This document shows positions 15,001 through 21,291 of a stretch of DNA of 64,000 bases, one piece after another. The stretch is from Phymatolithon calcareum (lineage: Eukaryota; Rhodophyta; Florideophyceae; Hapalidiales), in the NCBI GenBank assembly GCA_977006965.1, contig OZ345360.1:2418001-2482000 (forward strand). The letters are read 5' to 3'. Position 1 is the first letter of the stretch. Each line of letters begins with the position of its first letter. The notes below the pieces were generated by a model. That model saw only the letters and a list, made by a program, of their open reading frames with translations, was not told the origin of the DNA and made no database searches. Position numbers and translations under genes: made by a program.

Positions 15001-15179
15001 CAAGTATTTTCAGCGTGAAGCAAGTAACGTACGGTGAGGATGGACGAGTGAAAGTGACGCCGTACATGACCGACTTCCCGTTCCAGTTCTATACTGTTAT
15101 TCATGACGTCAAATTGCTCCCAAGCGTTCTCGGAAATGCGCTGCGACAGTGGCTAGAGCTCATGGCAAATCTGTCATAA
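3..15179 (+). CDS. MDN1: Midasin (Rea1/Mdn1), AAA+ ATPase of 60S ribosome maturation; 5' end cut off
   Basis: Giant dynein-like AAA+ ATPase that strips assembly factors from pre-60S particles in nucleolus and nucleoplasm. The frame is open to the window edge, so the N-terminus and AAA1 P-loop lie outside. The first codons already match the end of AAA1 (FRLIATRTV, then LNHRFPSI). Counting from codon 21, P-loops are seen at about residue 226 (GETGTGKT, AAA2), 712 (GPTSAGKT, AAA3), 1024 (GPTGSGKT, AAA4) and 1374 (GPPGAGKT, AAA5). AAA6 near 1675 has lost the GKT signature but keeps LLGGY and a Walker-B-like LLEDAD. A long helical linker follows, then an Asp/Glu-rich tract (about 4060-4775) and a C-terminal MIDAS domain with DxSxS (DDSES, about 4851) and a KKTNI threonine loop. 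More than 5000 codons lie in one exon. Identity is very secure. Confidence 0.96.
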   Translation, partial: PGDEFQVPSRSEPLRVGLGFRLIATRTVKVTGSDGSKQWTPPGGWDAWQRISLPSFSQEEQSSILNHRFPSITDCVPRVLRAISGVSAKILQRRRALDREPTLREAVRICQRLTQARKDAPQEFSPELALLETLDSLVLWASDDGLRQDLIAICSEAWSVPAHVGDVLLSERNPPVVNSRETVRIGRFRSLKNSEEAAASGRRKLAMTKHTARTLERIARCVSVGESVLLNGETGTGKTATLQELARLLNKKLVVVNMSRQSDIGDLIGGFRPFEMAAVLPELVKRFEEAFCKHLSSKKNARFLDALHKSARSQRQSGRALRLMHGAMQAIPASVRNSNSDAALEWSRIEKMIAKLEKLMPSMDAAWIGNAKSRADEQGPNPPPRKRLRSSPQAGNNSVLAKDTEDTGREESTGERKNKNRQINFEYSDGALVSALRAGHWVLLDEINLAPVEVLDYLVSLLDHGSLTIPNEEGETVHAAKGFALFAAMNPPTDFGKRPLSKEIRSRVTEFYIEDIDNKEDIALLVSQRLFGVDFSEQQARRLSTGEARLAQDIAEFYLAVRRLAKDGTVDDASGKCARFSLRTLSIMLSHAASVSKHMTSNVQGERRAAFEGAILAFATPLPRSGRPFVEKLALQYLLHETHPNKKRKKGLSKQMRLPQGSSSCVVAGFPIETLKSSKVNINESLNFVVTAAVTETLVDVCRALTYGVTRVPILLQGPTSAGKTSLVSYLASLTGNQLIRINNHEHTDLAEYLGCYVADDRGSLVFREGPLVRAVREGLWVVLDELNLAPPEVLESLNRLLDDNKEIRIPETGEVVKAHKNFTLFATQNPPGIYGGRKELSRAFRGRFIEIQVDELPDVDLIEIIERRCELPKSFAIKMVAVMRELQTRRRVSRLFSGKSGFVTARDLFRWGARRPLSREDLAVHGFFLLGERARNIAERGIVRDVLIAKIGVDASVLNDSILYGHLLNPSYPIEVNLPGCTTSDSNAFKELLAKSMSELQIANTPHMARMISLLLHCASNNEPALLVGPTGSGKTSACSLIARIMKSELLSVNCHRHTESSDLVGGFRPGRKSDDNAPLFVWTDGPLVQAMRNGDSFLMDEVNMADDAVVERLNAVLEPGRTLMLSEKGSDSDTVVGHSSFRIFATMNPGGDFGKKELSPALRNRFTEVWIPSASALEDFLPVVQSRIVMSEDERTNLQLKTAQEALRRFLSRMSEAQHSDSLFASSNFGLKNQVMSLRDITAWSNFIQQATIKCGLHAMLAFAHGARLVFLDGLSVGANAVFGKESEAELWSKVLEEVPDCLRDEAKKARFDCGTTEISRTENGLQIGPFCLESALDRRPSHLLEHSFSMAAPSTLRNVGRVVRAMAVDSRPILLEGPPGAGKTSLICALARSANMQLSRINLSESTEMSDLIGGDIPGPATGQFCFRRGELLRAIEGGSWVLLDEMNLASQSVLEGLNSLLDHRRSVFIPELASEIVAHKNFRIFAAQNPAREGCGRRGLPQSFLNRFTKVSVEAPSNNDLVLIAAATHPKLEKQQIEKVVRTLSLLKEHFANMTGGGKTAEFGLRQVLRWCQLLDVGGRVAPDAELCFDVIVLQGLMNNAERDAARKIFCLVFDRSGSILPKTPSLRLVNSSHVRFGWSVVRQGSHLNFSSLGGFNPSVSTARTRCLQALAIVVNAGWPCIITSDSGIVSSSESVCAVESFAALSGQKLLKLKGGSFLDADDLLGGYTQQDTQGELCRLKMHFLSIYGEILNTGFATQSLSWVRQQSFHDLEVSASRIFSMQTDFEPSEHGQSQMKGVVNLLRKSVALLSSFVGDDCTVQQLDTISADIEKLSNRIAHPDEKVPPTFCWERSELVRAIERGDWVLLEDADQCSPSILDRLNPLLELSAHPPSSAVSAEKGLTSEPVLLPEAPPNPDGSPAVISAHPNFRLFLIADDANGTRLSRAIIDRSITLKLGEEKSSVEEMRDALVGSMRLSQRCFACKSRLAEISPLGANESLVPSSLPLKGKCQESPELRAVASVVCTGISDFCLMYEQSLRSRDVYLLHLAFRVQSEVPDLKALENISLSPSWSIADPVPQFGNWFKPDERRLRPELTVSFESFVVSALSQLFLLGCTSKDDFLNRRLLLSSVCTSSIGVLANCPADSRHMPSEHRWDLCFDPLYGLDSACPFAVNQFHVTKNQLANAICFRFDVLVISRFLQSWKDACSESENISFGAEATTLFTTSKKQSHVPVQEMRSRDPVIFLGNVAYRVALLLVNIAHSFRSAVAARAELLEGWILPNESTWLQLFGVAQRFIDFLRRPCNSADRIAYSMVLLRQICKACSVVGSGNVVINGSDLQLMLQEVQTLCGQRANYELFKPALPIPRTEDGLRIERDLMTLTLNGVCARLCTARQSVSKALVSLSTPVSEDDDKVALSIHRLKGLLQDSAIGPEATRSSSEEGIEFPLWKYIRSVSFENMGHALLIRLQESEMQCDVNGLYSELRRLSENALLEFSLNPVSPLSAQIAMQRMSWMFSSSVPDLKHISELIIESSISWHKVCNLNLSAELCNRSAEYLYRNSVASDPLANSLLSFYRKESDSQHSANSFPPHEVVAAACTLISGYSLAGPDASSPAWQLRIHHLFNSLYSLRLLTSEVPHFQSMPKGGQNVLPSLSCARSLCEEVLGAPALQTLKNCLQVQTALRNASRLLQDNSALNNAPHALFFLVTGFLWVVTGAIRVEKACNDLEHLYGIDPSTYAMEEAKFFASRCQESAAFELACDASSFVKLGGDDLQTSVPRLRASEGKKSAFEHAIHRSSQVIHRPQEFASFSAFVSAVTRIRELLSEQSLVWKLFDIALEGSYVSGSLNFVKKQLHEGVLMLFEKSCESLEVGGELGHFRDIGGNFARGLREVQHGSLVALKGLSVAISEMNERKKLRTLSVHDLLLFPRSAFSDGRDSVEVVNRLQVNHLQGNIQAKAVRFMFLHCEAFRTHVLPAVRKCFSGIVSNWKSAQLTEESEEKVRNSLFVIKEKTRMEDMPGMGELHCLENDEEEDFAFHFGVDIAEVDQLLTGSANAEAGEDSFPTNAEKSLEVDTNSVLDVSEFWNHHSSCFLNSRKEDLATEKESENIFRSLLCALGSIVSDTLFAQNDSGICSSSIASCLLSSRISGHAEHIAEAREMGSKDPASSKTYNFYKHSNVAEVSKMKTVLRQLIHRIAAVQLHFRDDDGNHPVLNVVTDAAERALKACDITTSLGPLVSVLENVIRKADEWQRLFATKALSLADEAKLLSKLALRWRRMEVDSWPKLLNSREELAKQRAEKWFYHLYDGLIGNDDNPYDGEENLNSAVSTMDQFLRSSPQGEYETRIDMLLSISVQLESSELIGHQNLGHSIAGLCAFYRQFLPKIEDAISIAKRPLEKKMNDFARLSTWHGTESLGAATRMTKGVEKELEYFRLKARSEKVRRKLHKLCRDADAILRVPVFNEIAKQIKKNGFVDLSTELSGRIIASAQDNQNAKHPALTTILIDQEFEILSQDFTLGVGDLSLFCSSSRLSKMSTLCKRMQEISTASTCSNIFAAKQAEVSSALLRSAIRSRALDLKQSTDAGVQVKKRAFVELLRALEKIGVSPFEKPSMKKRSEPSFWLGVKSPFRDPAISQTADHLFFHVAGRVQRLRAVSDGRVRSADITPEESKKSMSFSADLFDKSILQRQSLLLAVSAMNDTKEIVAQMSDFHMAADKSPCPSLSLAKQLFDVANRVESIQKDVCFALRCAQQEVNKADTISHENVQTLASEKYSLLSIRRCLPLAKESVVVLRKANSLLVNFTSAKAVVKLLQLSRTKTHLVTQVLATSCLESLNHLRMLRDSLENELVAAERASKLSLASSTLRSVVSYIQESVSASECALQACAEPRPFTGNNTERQAAEILQKCELAVESTLRFAQTVIGKQELAGEQNSSVFGNTAEMNAEDESTVQPNILRRGHDMSIDAGKTTGVLALKNVLIEILEQVEKVDRFRSYDAEAEKLSSCLSQIQLAVRNLGNFIMCYLNSLVIPYFRSVSSFHMESLGLLKTVTALFIGIAEEGFCRPPEQEENVEDDTLPSDVDGTGFGDVGEGDASLAKDVSEEVEDEEQLLGMRNENNAPSDKKQEENDVDKDAGVEMSCDFEGDLQDMERPEQDEMNDTDGDGDEKEKVEEQFGEGRDEEAMDIDERLWNDDDEAADQGNDQADSNQGDIESGKRDLDATLTARDNSESDRPQPQKSKQSEKTRKDNEANEEPRDEHESEVEPEHGGQEVEEGAADGSNAENEERSNRRQLKLGEDEDSMSDGEFQDDMNENTPLLDEKPDDGEGADTLSGSDNEGADMDGDEAMLGTNVDGLGHDSASPEVQEGKHDSELDATVNEDLMNDLEDDCLEDDQGIPNNVNPEGLDDEMNMESDMRRDELPPEQSPIDQEHSDSNPSADQGLDADGKSPRQNIPEDKNLPNSNPLSGGTKTTPGSRNEDNMKEKALLFSNADATGASSTRNEESASGEEMGRTGEGVETGKTSTSSSNPGAVSRASDPMPKMEDFEPQSAQHDPNPFRALHEGQLGDEWEKRMNILEDLAKSQDLNADSSTKNDFPGSNASLHEFVSEAEKKQENDKSALGPATEDQHEALSKKGEESEDNAMDIGHADGIEKREELRQEHDPNQKLNSNAVPPPSEKPDLDVMDRIEAHGEVTDGTTAQAIMEHPLVTAMRLLEDMCIEKSDTTARNGDLSTKNGQESQPDKMDDESNGQDQEMVDAPVDEPASDTPPQSNFEETDFCAMWRKLERLTENDAAALCEQLRLVLDPTVRSGLAGSFKTGKRLDMKKVIDFVASDFRRDRIWLRRVRPSKRSYDVLVAIDDSESMSESGAGALALAGLVLLHSALSKLEVGRVGILKFGADCHIVRDLNESRPIDEGRGGDILSQFSFSEKKTNIQQLLVTSQGLLRQSRDATAEDDVQLIFIISDGKLSEREELRKQLRLISSENVLVAFIVVNSNVTEKSSIFSVKQVTYGEDGRVKVTPYMTDFPFQFYTVIHDVKLLPSVLGNALRQWLELMANLS

Positions 15180-15339
15180 TTTTTACGATGATAGTTGTAT
15201 CCCAAAAAGGTAGCTGTTACTCTTTTTGTACATACTTGTCTTAAGTGGCTTCTTTTCTGTAGTGGCCTGCAATCAAGGCAGAATTGCCTATCTTCTGTTG
15301 CCAAGCCATTGCGCAAACATCTGGCTTTTCGAGACAAAC

Positions 15340-17517
15340 ATGCGAGGCGGACGGGGCGACACCGCTTCCTCGCATTTCGATGGCACATCAAGAGGTGGGA
15401 GAAGCGAAACAACGGACGAGTCTAGTAACAGCGATCAGTCCCGTCGTTTACATCTCTCGTCTTTAAACTCTCAAGCAAAGCGTCTGAAAAACAAAGTGCT
15501 GTCCTCAGAAACGAGTGAAGATGGTGATTTAGAGCGGCCTATGGTCCGACAAACTCTTCGTCATCGCAGAAAAGCAAGTGCATTCATCGGTAGTGCAGTC
15601 AAGCCTGCGATCGACTCCGAAGGGGAACCCGCTAGATCCGCGCCGCGCTCAAAGAGTTCCGTGTTTCTTGGAAACGTTCTGGATGAAAAGAAGAGAGAAC
15701 TTCAAAGCGCCGTAAATGGTTTTAAATCAAAATTGCAAACACCTCGAAAATCTATCCCTGCACAAAGTGACGCTCTCTCTGAACCAAAAGGGGGCATTAC
15801 TAAAGAGAACATCTCGAGCGTTCGTCCATTGCTCAAAAAAGAGTCTCGCTATCGAAGAAAAACCAGTCTTTACGATGCTGTTATGCAGCAACCAACATCA
15901 ACCGACTCTGTTGCAGAAGAAAATGGTTCCGAATTACATTCGGCAGCTCCGCCCAAGCTTGGTGAAAGAGCTGCAGAAGGTAATATTATCGGAAATGAGC
16001 TCAAATCGAACATGTTCCTTTCACCCGTGAAATCTCAATCCGAATCTAGTGCAGAAAGCTTAAAACTGGACACAAAGGGCTTGTATCACATGTCCCCGAG
16101 ATCTACTCGCTGGGGAATGAAGTCAAGAATTAACGCCCCACATGTTGAACAAGGTCTATCAAGAGAAAATGTGGAAGATGACGCAACTGGGTCATCCTTG
16201 AGAGTTGGAATTTTGTTCGGGACCGGACTTAATCGGGGCGTTCATGATGAAAAGAAAGGCAAAAATTTTCAAAGCGTGCTGACCGAGCTCACATCAAAGA
16301 TCCAGACGCCTCGTCGAGCAGCAGGCAGCTGTGACTGCTCATCAGAGCCCGCATTCTCCAAGAGCGATGAGTGCGAGGACAGTTTTGCAAAACAATTGAA
16401 ACTGGCGCGCCCGAAAATTGGCCTGCGTCGAAAAGCACATGATCTTACCTCGGAAGCAGTCTTCTCCGCGGACAGTTCGGAGATAGAAAAAGAGTTTTTT
16501 ACACCGAAGTCTGAAAATGGCAATTCGAACCGCGCTATTCTTGAAGAAAAGAAAAGAGAATTTCAAAACGTGATCACGGAACTCAAGGCTAAAATTCAGG
16601 TAGCCCGAAGATCTGAGTATTTTGAGCCGAAGCCTTCGCTGAGGGTGTCATTATCTGAACACTCCCCAGTCGATCAATGCCTGACTGATCATGAAAGTAC
16701 CAGTACTGACCGAACGCGTTTGGCAGCGTGCACATTTGACGAGGGGGGGCTTTTGAAGCCCCTACGCCTGGGGAAAAGCCGTAAGCGGGGTACGACTGTT
16801 GATGGTCTGGAAAAGTGGAAGTCGTCCTCAGAGACATATATCTGCGATGGTAATGGCGTCGAAGACGTCCTGACAATTGCGCAAGATACCTTTGACGTTG
16901 CTTCGAACTTTTTCGTCAAACGCATTCTGAAAAAGCGCATCCATGAAGATGGATTACTTGACTCAGACCCGTCTTCTACCGATGATATCAAGGCGAAGGA
17001 CCAGGAACACCAACATTCGGACTTGGGGGAACCGGAAAATGCGAAGCTTACTCGAGAGATATGCCGATTGCGGGAACGGTTGGTTGACTTGGAAACTGAG
17101 GTGCAAAAGTTAGAAGAGAAGCTGGACCTTACCGAGAATAGAATTGCTGCGGAAACTTCGAAGATGGACGTCCTAGTCACGTCTTTGAATCAAGCGCAAG
17201 AACTGCGGTATCAACACCTCATGACCGTCTTCAACGAGAACTACACCATGTTAGGGACTTTGGAGTCACAGTTCGAACACGTCCTGTCAAACAACTATAA
17301 CACGCATTCGTCGACGGCCTCTGGCCGTATTTCAAAAATGGCATGGTTGGTGGTAGATGCGGTTTGTTTGGTCTTGGTCATGATAGTTGGATTCATCACA
17401 CGCTCGCGCTCGTACTTCGGACGCAGGCAGGCGATCGCAAGTCGTGTTTCTCCACACGCTCGAAAGGAAGATGTGGGGACCCATGGCCGCGTGCAGGAGT
17501 CCAGGTCTTCACCTTGA
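15340..17517 (+). CDS. Tail-anchored coiled-coil protein with three internal repeats, function unknown
   Basis: I do not recognise a family. The first ATG in frame is at 15340, giving 725 aa; the frame upstream opens only from non-ATG codons. Residues 1-560 are Ser/Lys-rich and probably disordered. They contain three copies of a 25-residue motif (DEKKRELQ...KLQTPRK type), each preceded by an RRKxS-like basic site (HRRKAS, YRRKTS, LRRKAH). Residues about 567-650 form a heptad-rich coiled coil beginning REICRLRERL. A single hydrophobic segment near residues 667-690 (WLVVDAVCLVLVMIVGFI) followed by basic residues suggests a C-terminal tail anchor with the bulk in the cytosol or nucleoplasm. It starts only 160 bp after MDN1 on the same strand. 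A tether or nuclear-envelope role is possible but not shown. Confidence 0.8.
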   Translation: MRGGRGDTASSHFDGTSRGGRSETTDESSNSDQSRRLHLSSLNSQAKRLKNKVLSSETSEDGDLERPMVRQTLRHRRKASAFIGSAVKPAIDSEGEPARSAPRSKSSVFLGNVLDEKKRELQSAVNGFKSKLQTPRKSIPAQSDALSEPKGGITKENISSVRPLLKKESRYRRKTSLYDAVMQQPTSTDSVAEENGSELHSAAPPKLGERAAEGNIIGNELKSNMFLSPVKSQSESSAESLKLDTKGLYHMSPRSTRWGMKSRINAPHVEQGLSRENVEDDATGSSLRVGILFGTGLNRGVHDEKKGKNFQSVLTELTSKIQTPRRAAGSCDCSSEPAFSKSDECEDSFAKQLKLARPKIGLRRKAHDLTSEAVFSADSSEIEKEFFTPKSENGNSNRAILEEKKREFQNVITELKAKIQVARRSEYFEPKPSLRVSLSEHSPVDQCLTDHESTSTDRTRLAACTFDEGGLLKPLRLGKSRKRGTTVDGLEKWKSSSETYICDGNGVEDVLTIAQDTFDVASNFFVKRILKKRIHEDGLLDSDPSSTDDIKAKDQEHQHSDLGEPENAKLTREICRLRERLVDLETEVQKLEEKLDLTENRIAAETSKMDVLVTSLNQAQELRYQHLMTVFNENYTMLGTLESQFEHVLSNNYNTHSSTASGRISKMAWLVVDAVCLVLVMIVGFITRSRSYFGRRQAIASRVSPHARKEDVGTHGRVQESRSSP
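15679..16614 (+). repeat. Three diverged copies of an EKK...QTPR protein motif
   Basis: Coding repeats at about 15679-15753, 16243-16322 and 16540-16614. The shared pattern is [D/E]EKK, three residues, [F/L]Q, then a helical stretch ending KxQxxR[RK]. Spacing is uneven (about 560 and 300 bp), so this is an old internal duplication rather than a recent tandem array. Confidence 0.7.
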
Positions 17518-18311
17518 ATTAATCGATTTGGTTTCACCCGGCGAGATCTGGATTATCAGCAAGAAACCGTGCACTCGTCGAAACCACCGTTGTGTTAAGT
17601 TTGGTAGAAAATCACGAATAGTATGTCAGATTGCTCAGGTTTTTCTAGTTGTTTTTACCGAAAGCCCGAGGGAGACTTCTGCTCAAAATACAAGGATCTA
17701 GTGTCTATTGTATGGACGTCCAAAATTGAGGAACCAGTCCAACACTTTCTCCTGCACTCGGTGGTCGCATCCATCAGATTGATGTTATTTACGACAATGC
17801 TGATGGCTAATGTACACTTGTTTAATTCAAAAGAAGTAATGTCTTCAATTGAGAAAAGTCCCGAACAATACACACTAGAAGGTACATTTTCCTCTTTTCC
17901 CGACACACGCAGGGAGCGACACCACAAGAAGATTAACTTCGCAGAATACTTTTTTTATGATTTTTCGAAATTAGAGCCACACGGTAACTTCTCGCATGGA
18001 CTCATAAATTTAGACAAGATGTTCCGCTCAACATGGCTCTTTGCTTTACCCTGCGCTATGGCTTCTGTCTCTCTGTAATTGCTAATGACAGGAATGTATA
18101 ACATTTTGATAATTGGCAACGCGTGTCTGCAGTATCCCCACTGTGGCTTTACGATACACAAGAGTGGTTGTTTTCATGCAATGAGGTGGGTTTGTGTATA
18201 ATCTATACTCTACAAATCGATCAATTGACTCTTCGATGGGAAGTGTGGAACGGGATTGCTTTCGTAAATACTACATAAACGAAAAAAGAAAGGAAGGCAG
18301 GGCGTTCCAAG
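17518..18311. other. Intergenic, no supported gene
   Basis: About 0.8 kb between convergent genes. A 151-codon open frame at 17623-18078 has no domain, no clear composition bias and no flanking signals, so I do not call it. It is probably 3' flanking sequence of the two neighbours. Confidence 0.5.
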
Positions 18312-18317
18312 TTTATT
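18312..18317 (-). terminator. Poly(A) signal AATAAA of the small minus-strand gene
   Basis: TTTATT on the plus strand reads AATAAA on minus, 77 nt past the stop codon of the 63-aa gene. The position is as expected for its 3' end. Confidence 0.5.
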
Positions 18318-18393
18318 GAGCACAGTCTAGAGAACTCTCCTGCACTCAAACGGCAGAATTACGTGAAAGTCATCTTCAAATCGAAGGACTCTC

Positions 18394-18585
18394 TTACTTT
18401 TTCTCCGTTTTCTTTGTCTTCTGCTTCTCAGCCTGCTTGTCCTCGGTGCCGCCGGAACTCTGGCCCTTCTTCTTCGACTTGTCCTGCTTCAGCGCTCGCG
18501 TTGCGGGCGCATCATACGCGATGTGCTCCATGGTGTACGACGTTTTCTGGGACGTGAACTCATGCCCGGTGTTAATGTTGGACAT
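18394..18585 (-). CDS. Small Lys-rich protein, 63 aa, unknown
   Basis: Not recognised. The first ATG is at 18585 (MSNINTGHEF...). The N-terminal half is neutral with a YTMEHIAYDAPATRALKQ segment; the last 25 residues are a highly charged Lys/Gln/Glu tail ending KTEKK, as in small nucleic-acid-binding or ribosome-associated proteins. Support that it is real comes from context: a TATAAAG about 90 nt upstream and an AATAAA 77 nt downstream on the same strand, in an otherwise empty region. The frame extends upstream only with a GTG. It could still be chance, but the paired signals make a gene more likely than not. Confidence 0.5.
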   Translation of the reverse strand: MSNINTGHEFTSQKTSYTMEHIAYDAPATRALKQDKSKKKGQSSGGTEDKQAEKQKTKKTEKK

Positions 18586-18671
18586 TGCTGGGTTAATCTG
18601 CTGTCGACTTGAGTGTCTCGGAGGATGAGTGAGGCTTGTGTTTGCCTGCACAGCAATTGGGCTTGGGCCTC

Positions 18672-18678
18672 CTTTATA
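18672..18678 (-). promoter_or_regulatory. TATA box (TATAAAG) of the small minus-strand gene
   Basis: TATAAAG on the minus strand, 87 nt before the ATG at 18585. A start site about 30 nt downstream would leave a 5' UTR of about 60 nt. Confidence 0.45.
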
Positions 18679-18679
18679 A

Positions 18680-19977
18680 TGATATAGGAAGTGATCTCAA
18701 CGTGACACTACCAGCGGATGCAAACCGGGGTGATCACCTCTGTGCACAGTGATCATTGAAAGCAATATTTTGCCGCTCGTAGCACTGCTTGACGCTTTAG
18801 TTGCTGAGACTGTGCGCATGACCTCTAGTAAGGTCTCAGAGCAGCTCAACTGCGTTTGATGAGACTGATAGCCAAGAACCCAGTGTCGGTAATGTAGCGT
18901 AGAAGGACTGTCAGTGGCCACATTTATTGTCTCAAGTAGACATGGGACTTGAAGCTCTTTGCGGGAACATTTTCAGATGGGCAAATTTTCCCGTTCAATA
19001 ATTCTTACCGCTGGCGGCTTGGATCGCATTCGGGCGCTTTGGAAGACTGACATTTCTTGTTCTAGAACCCTCCATTCCTTCATTACACGAAAGCACCAGA
19101 AGAAGTAAGCCGGTTCCTATTTCCTAGTATCTCCAGCAGACATTAGAAACTGCTTGATCAGCGTCAACCAAGCTGAATCAGACTTTCGGAAGGAGCTCCA
19201 TCCGAATAGATTGTCATCGCCATTGTCGTAACACACCAATAACGGTTCAGATTACATGCATGTGCCATGGCTATTGATTCTGTTTCTGTTGCTCCAACTG
19301 TATGTCTACCGACACTTCCTTCGCAGAAGTCTTCAAGTGCCATCTGTTTTGCGACTTGTCACGCTGCACGATTGTTGTACACTCTCGGTGAAAGCGTTTC
19401 GTTCTTGATACCGTACCAACACTTCGTACTCGTCGGACTATGTGGTCAGGTACAACAGAACCAGACCTAGGTACGAAAGTGCTACTCGGGTGCATTTTTG
19501 GGCCTTTTGCGTAGCTCTTTTCAAGACTATGAAATGAATGTTGAAAGTGCGAACGCCAAAACGCCTCGCTGTCTCATTTACCTCCCATTTTGTCCGTGAA
19601 TCGAAGTCAAAAATGACCGGGCTAACATCTGGTTTCGCATGAGAACGTCTTCTAAATCACGTGCATCATTGATTTCTACTGCCTTTTGCTTCGACCACGT
19701 TTCCTCCAGTCTCCGATTCGAAAATTTCTGAACTCGCTGCTGAGCCACGCATACGCACACTGCATCTCTTCAATCGTCTTGACATTCTTCAATGCTTTAT
19801 TCGAAAATAGTTACAATTTTAAAAAAGTTTTTAAAAAAATTGTAGCTAGCAACTTAAGTTGCTTTTGTACTGCTCGAGACAGAAAAATTATTAGTGGCTA
19901 TACTGGGGAGATTGGCGACCTAACGATTCCAGAGATAGAAAATCAATTAATTTTCAAGTCATAGATTTGGATTAGGA
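18680..19977. other. Intergenic, nothing recognised
   Basis: 1.3 kb with only short unsupported frames on both strands. The last 180 bp before the exonuclease gene are AT-rich (A/T runs at 19805-19850) and may serve as its promoter region. Confidence 0.5.
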
Positions 19978-21291
19978 ATGAGTGGACAATGCAGTTCTCA
20001 TTGTTGGGCAGAGATGATGCAACCGGCAGCATACCTTGCCAATCGACCACGCACTCCATTCCACGGCATCTCCCTTCTCTGGAAATCTTCACCCGATGCC
20101 ATGAATCCGGCTATGTTTTACTCATCCGCAGAATATGCGAGTGCTGCTTCCCTACCCACATGCGTTGGAGTTCCGCGCCTTCCTGCACTGGCTTCAACTT
20201 TCGCACCTGAGCCGACTTTCGACTCACATTCTCACTTCACCAATAATCCCCATAACCCCGAACCACATCCACTGGCACAACAGCAATCATCCGCCTTAAC
20301 ATTTATATCACCGAGACAGTCCATATCCCCACAGTCAGCAATGCCCGCATCAGTACCGGAGTGCGTACCGAAACAGGAACAAGCGCTCCAGCCGCCGTCG
20401 GCACCGTCGTCTGCCGCTAAAAGTGACAATTGCACCCGTTCTAGTATTCGGATTCGGTCGAAAATCACGCGCTCACGCACAAGCGGTCGCATGCTCACCT
20501 CTGCGCGCTTGAAACAAGCTATGAAAAGCGCAAACCTAAGCAGGCCCCGACTTCCAGTGGCAGAACGGATAGTAGTGGTTACCGCACCGCCAACGAGCGC
20601 AACCACGCCGCAAGCAGCAATACAAGAATATTCCACCACACCTGGAGCCGAACATCGACGTACCACAGAACCGAAGAAGAAGATTTTCATCATCGACCTA
20701 GAAACTACCGGCTTTGCGCCAAAGTCAAACCGCATCGTCGAAATCTCCGTCGTGGAATACGTCCCGTACGGCAACATGAGGGGTCATGAATTCAACACAT
20801 TAATCAATCCTGGGAGCAAAATGTCAAGTCAAGTAATTCGAGTTCACAACATTAGCATGGATAAGGTTGCCAATGCCCCAAAGTTCCCTCAGGCATGGGA
20901 TCGTATGTGCAAGTATATCGAGGTGGTCTGCTCATATCGATGCCATCCCCCAGCCATCCCAGTGCTTATTGCCCATAACGCCGTGTTCGACATGGGCTTT
21001 ATTCGAGCAGAACTTTTGCGACATAATCTCCCGTTTCCCAAGTGGATGTTCTTGTGCAGTTTGAAAATGGCACGTTATTTGCAACAGACAGTTTGGCCAT
21101 TCCCGGGCAAACTGAAAAATCGGTTGAACGACCTCCACATACGATACGTAGGTGCGGATTTTCATGGGAAACATCGTGCAACAGCGGATGTTTTTGCCCT
21201 CAATGATATCCTCAACGTATGGTATAATAAGTTGAAACAGAGAGGACATGATCTATATCAGCAGTTGCTAATGCGAGCAGAATGGATTTGA
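19978..21291 (+). CDS. DEDDh 3'-5' exonuclease (DnaQ/epsilon-like)
   Basis: 437 aa from ATG 19978. The N-terminal 230 residues are Ser/Pro/Thr-rich, low complexity and basic. The C-terminal half is an RNase T/DnaQ fold: Exo I has D240 and E242 in FIIDLETTGF, Exo II has D338 in HNAVFDMGF, and Exo III has H399 and D404 in HRATAD. All catalytic residues of the DEDDh subclass are present, so a metal-dependent 3'-5' DNA or RNA exonuclease is expected. The exact subfamily (proofreading-like, TREX-like or plant NEN-like) cannot be told, and no polymerase domain is attached. The N-terminus has no clean targeting signal. Single exon. Confidence 0.88.
   Translation: MSGQCSSHCWAEMMQPAAYLANRPRTPFHGISLLWKSSPDAMNPAMFYSSAEYASAASLPTCVGVPRLPALASTFAPEPTFDSHSHFTNNPHNPEPHPLAQQQSSALTFISPRQSISPQSAMPASVPECVPKQEQALQPPSAPSSAAKSDNCTRSSIRIRSKITRSRTSGRMLTSARLKQAMKSANLSRPRLPVAERIVVVTAPPTSATTPQAAIQEYSTTPGAEHRRTTEPKKKIFIIDLETTGFAPKSNRIVEISVVEYVPYGNMRGHEFNTLINPGSKMSSQVIRVHNISMDKVANAPKFPQAWDRMCKYIEVVCSYRCHPPAIPVLIAHNAVFDMGFIRAELLRHNLPFPKWMFLCSLKMARYLQQTVWPFPGKLKNRLNDLHIRYVGADFHGKHRATADVFALNDILNVWYNKLKQRGHDLYQQLLMRAEWI

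Noticed and set aside
15226-15339. N-terminal extension of the tail-anchored protein, with a hydrophobic signal-like start
   Set aside because: It would begin with TTG. The first ATG is at 15340, and the extension is explained by an open 5' flank. The same reasoning trimmed Fanzor, S15, PI4K, golgin and ChaN-like starts.
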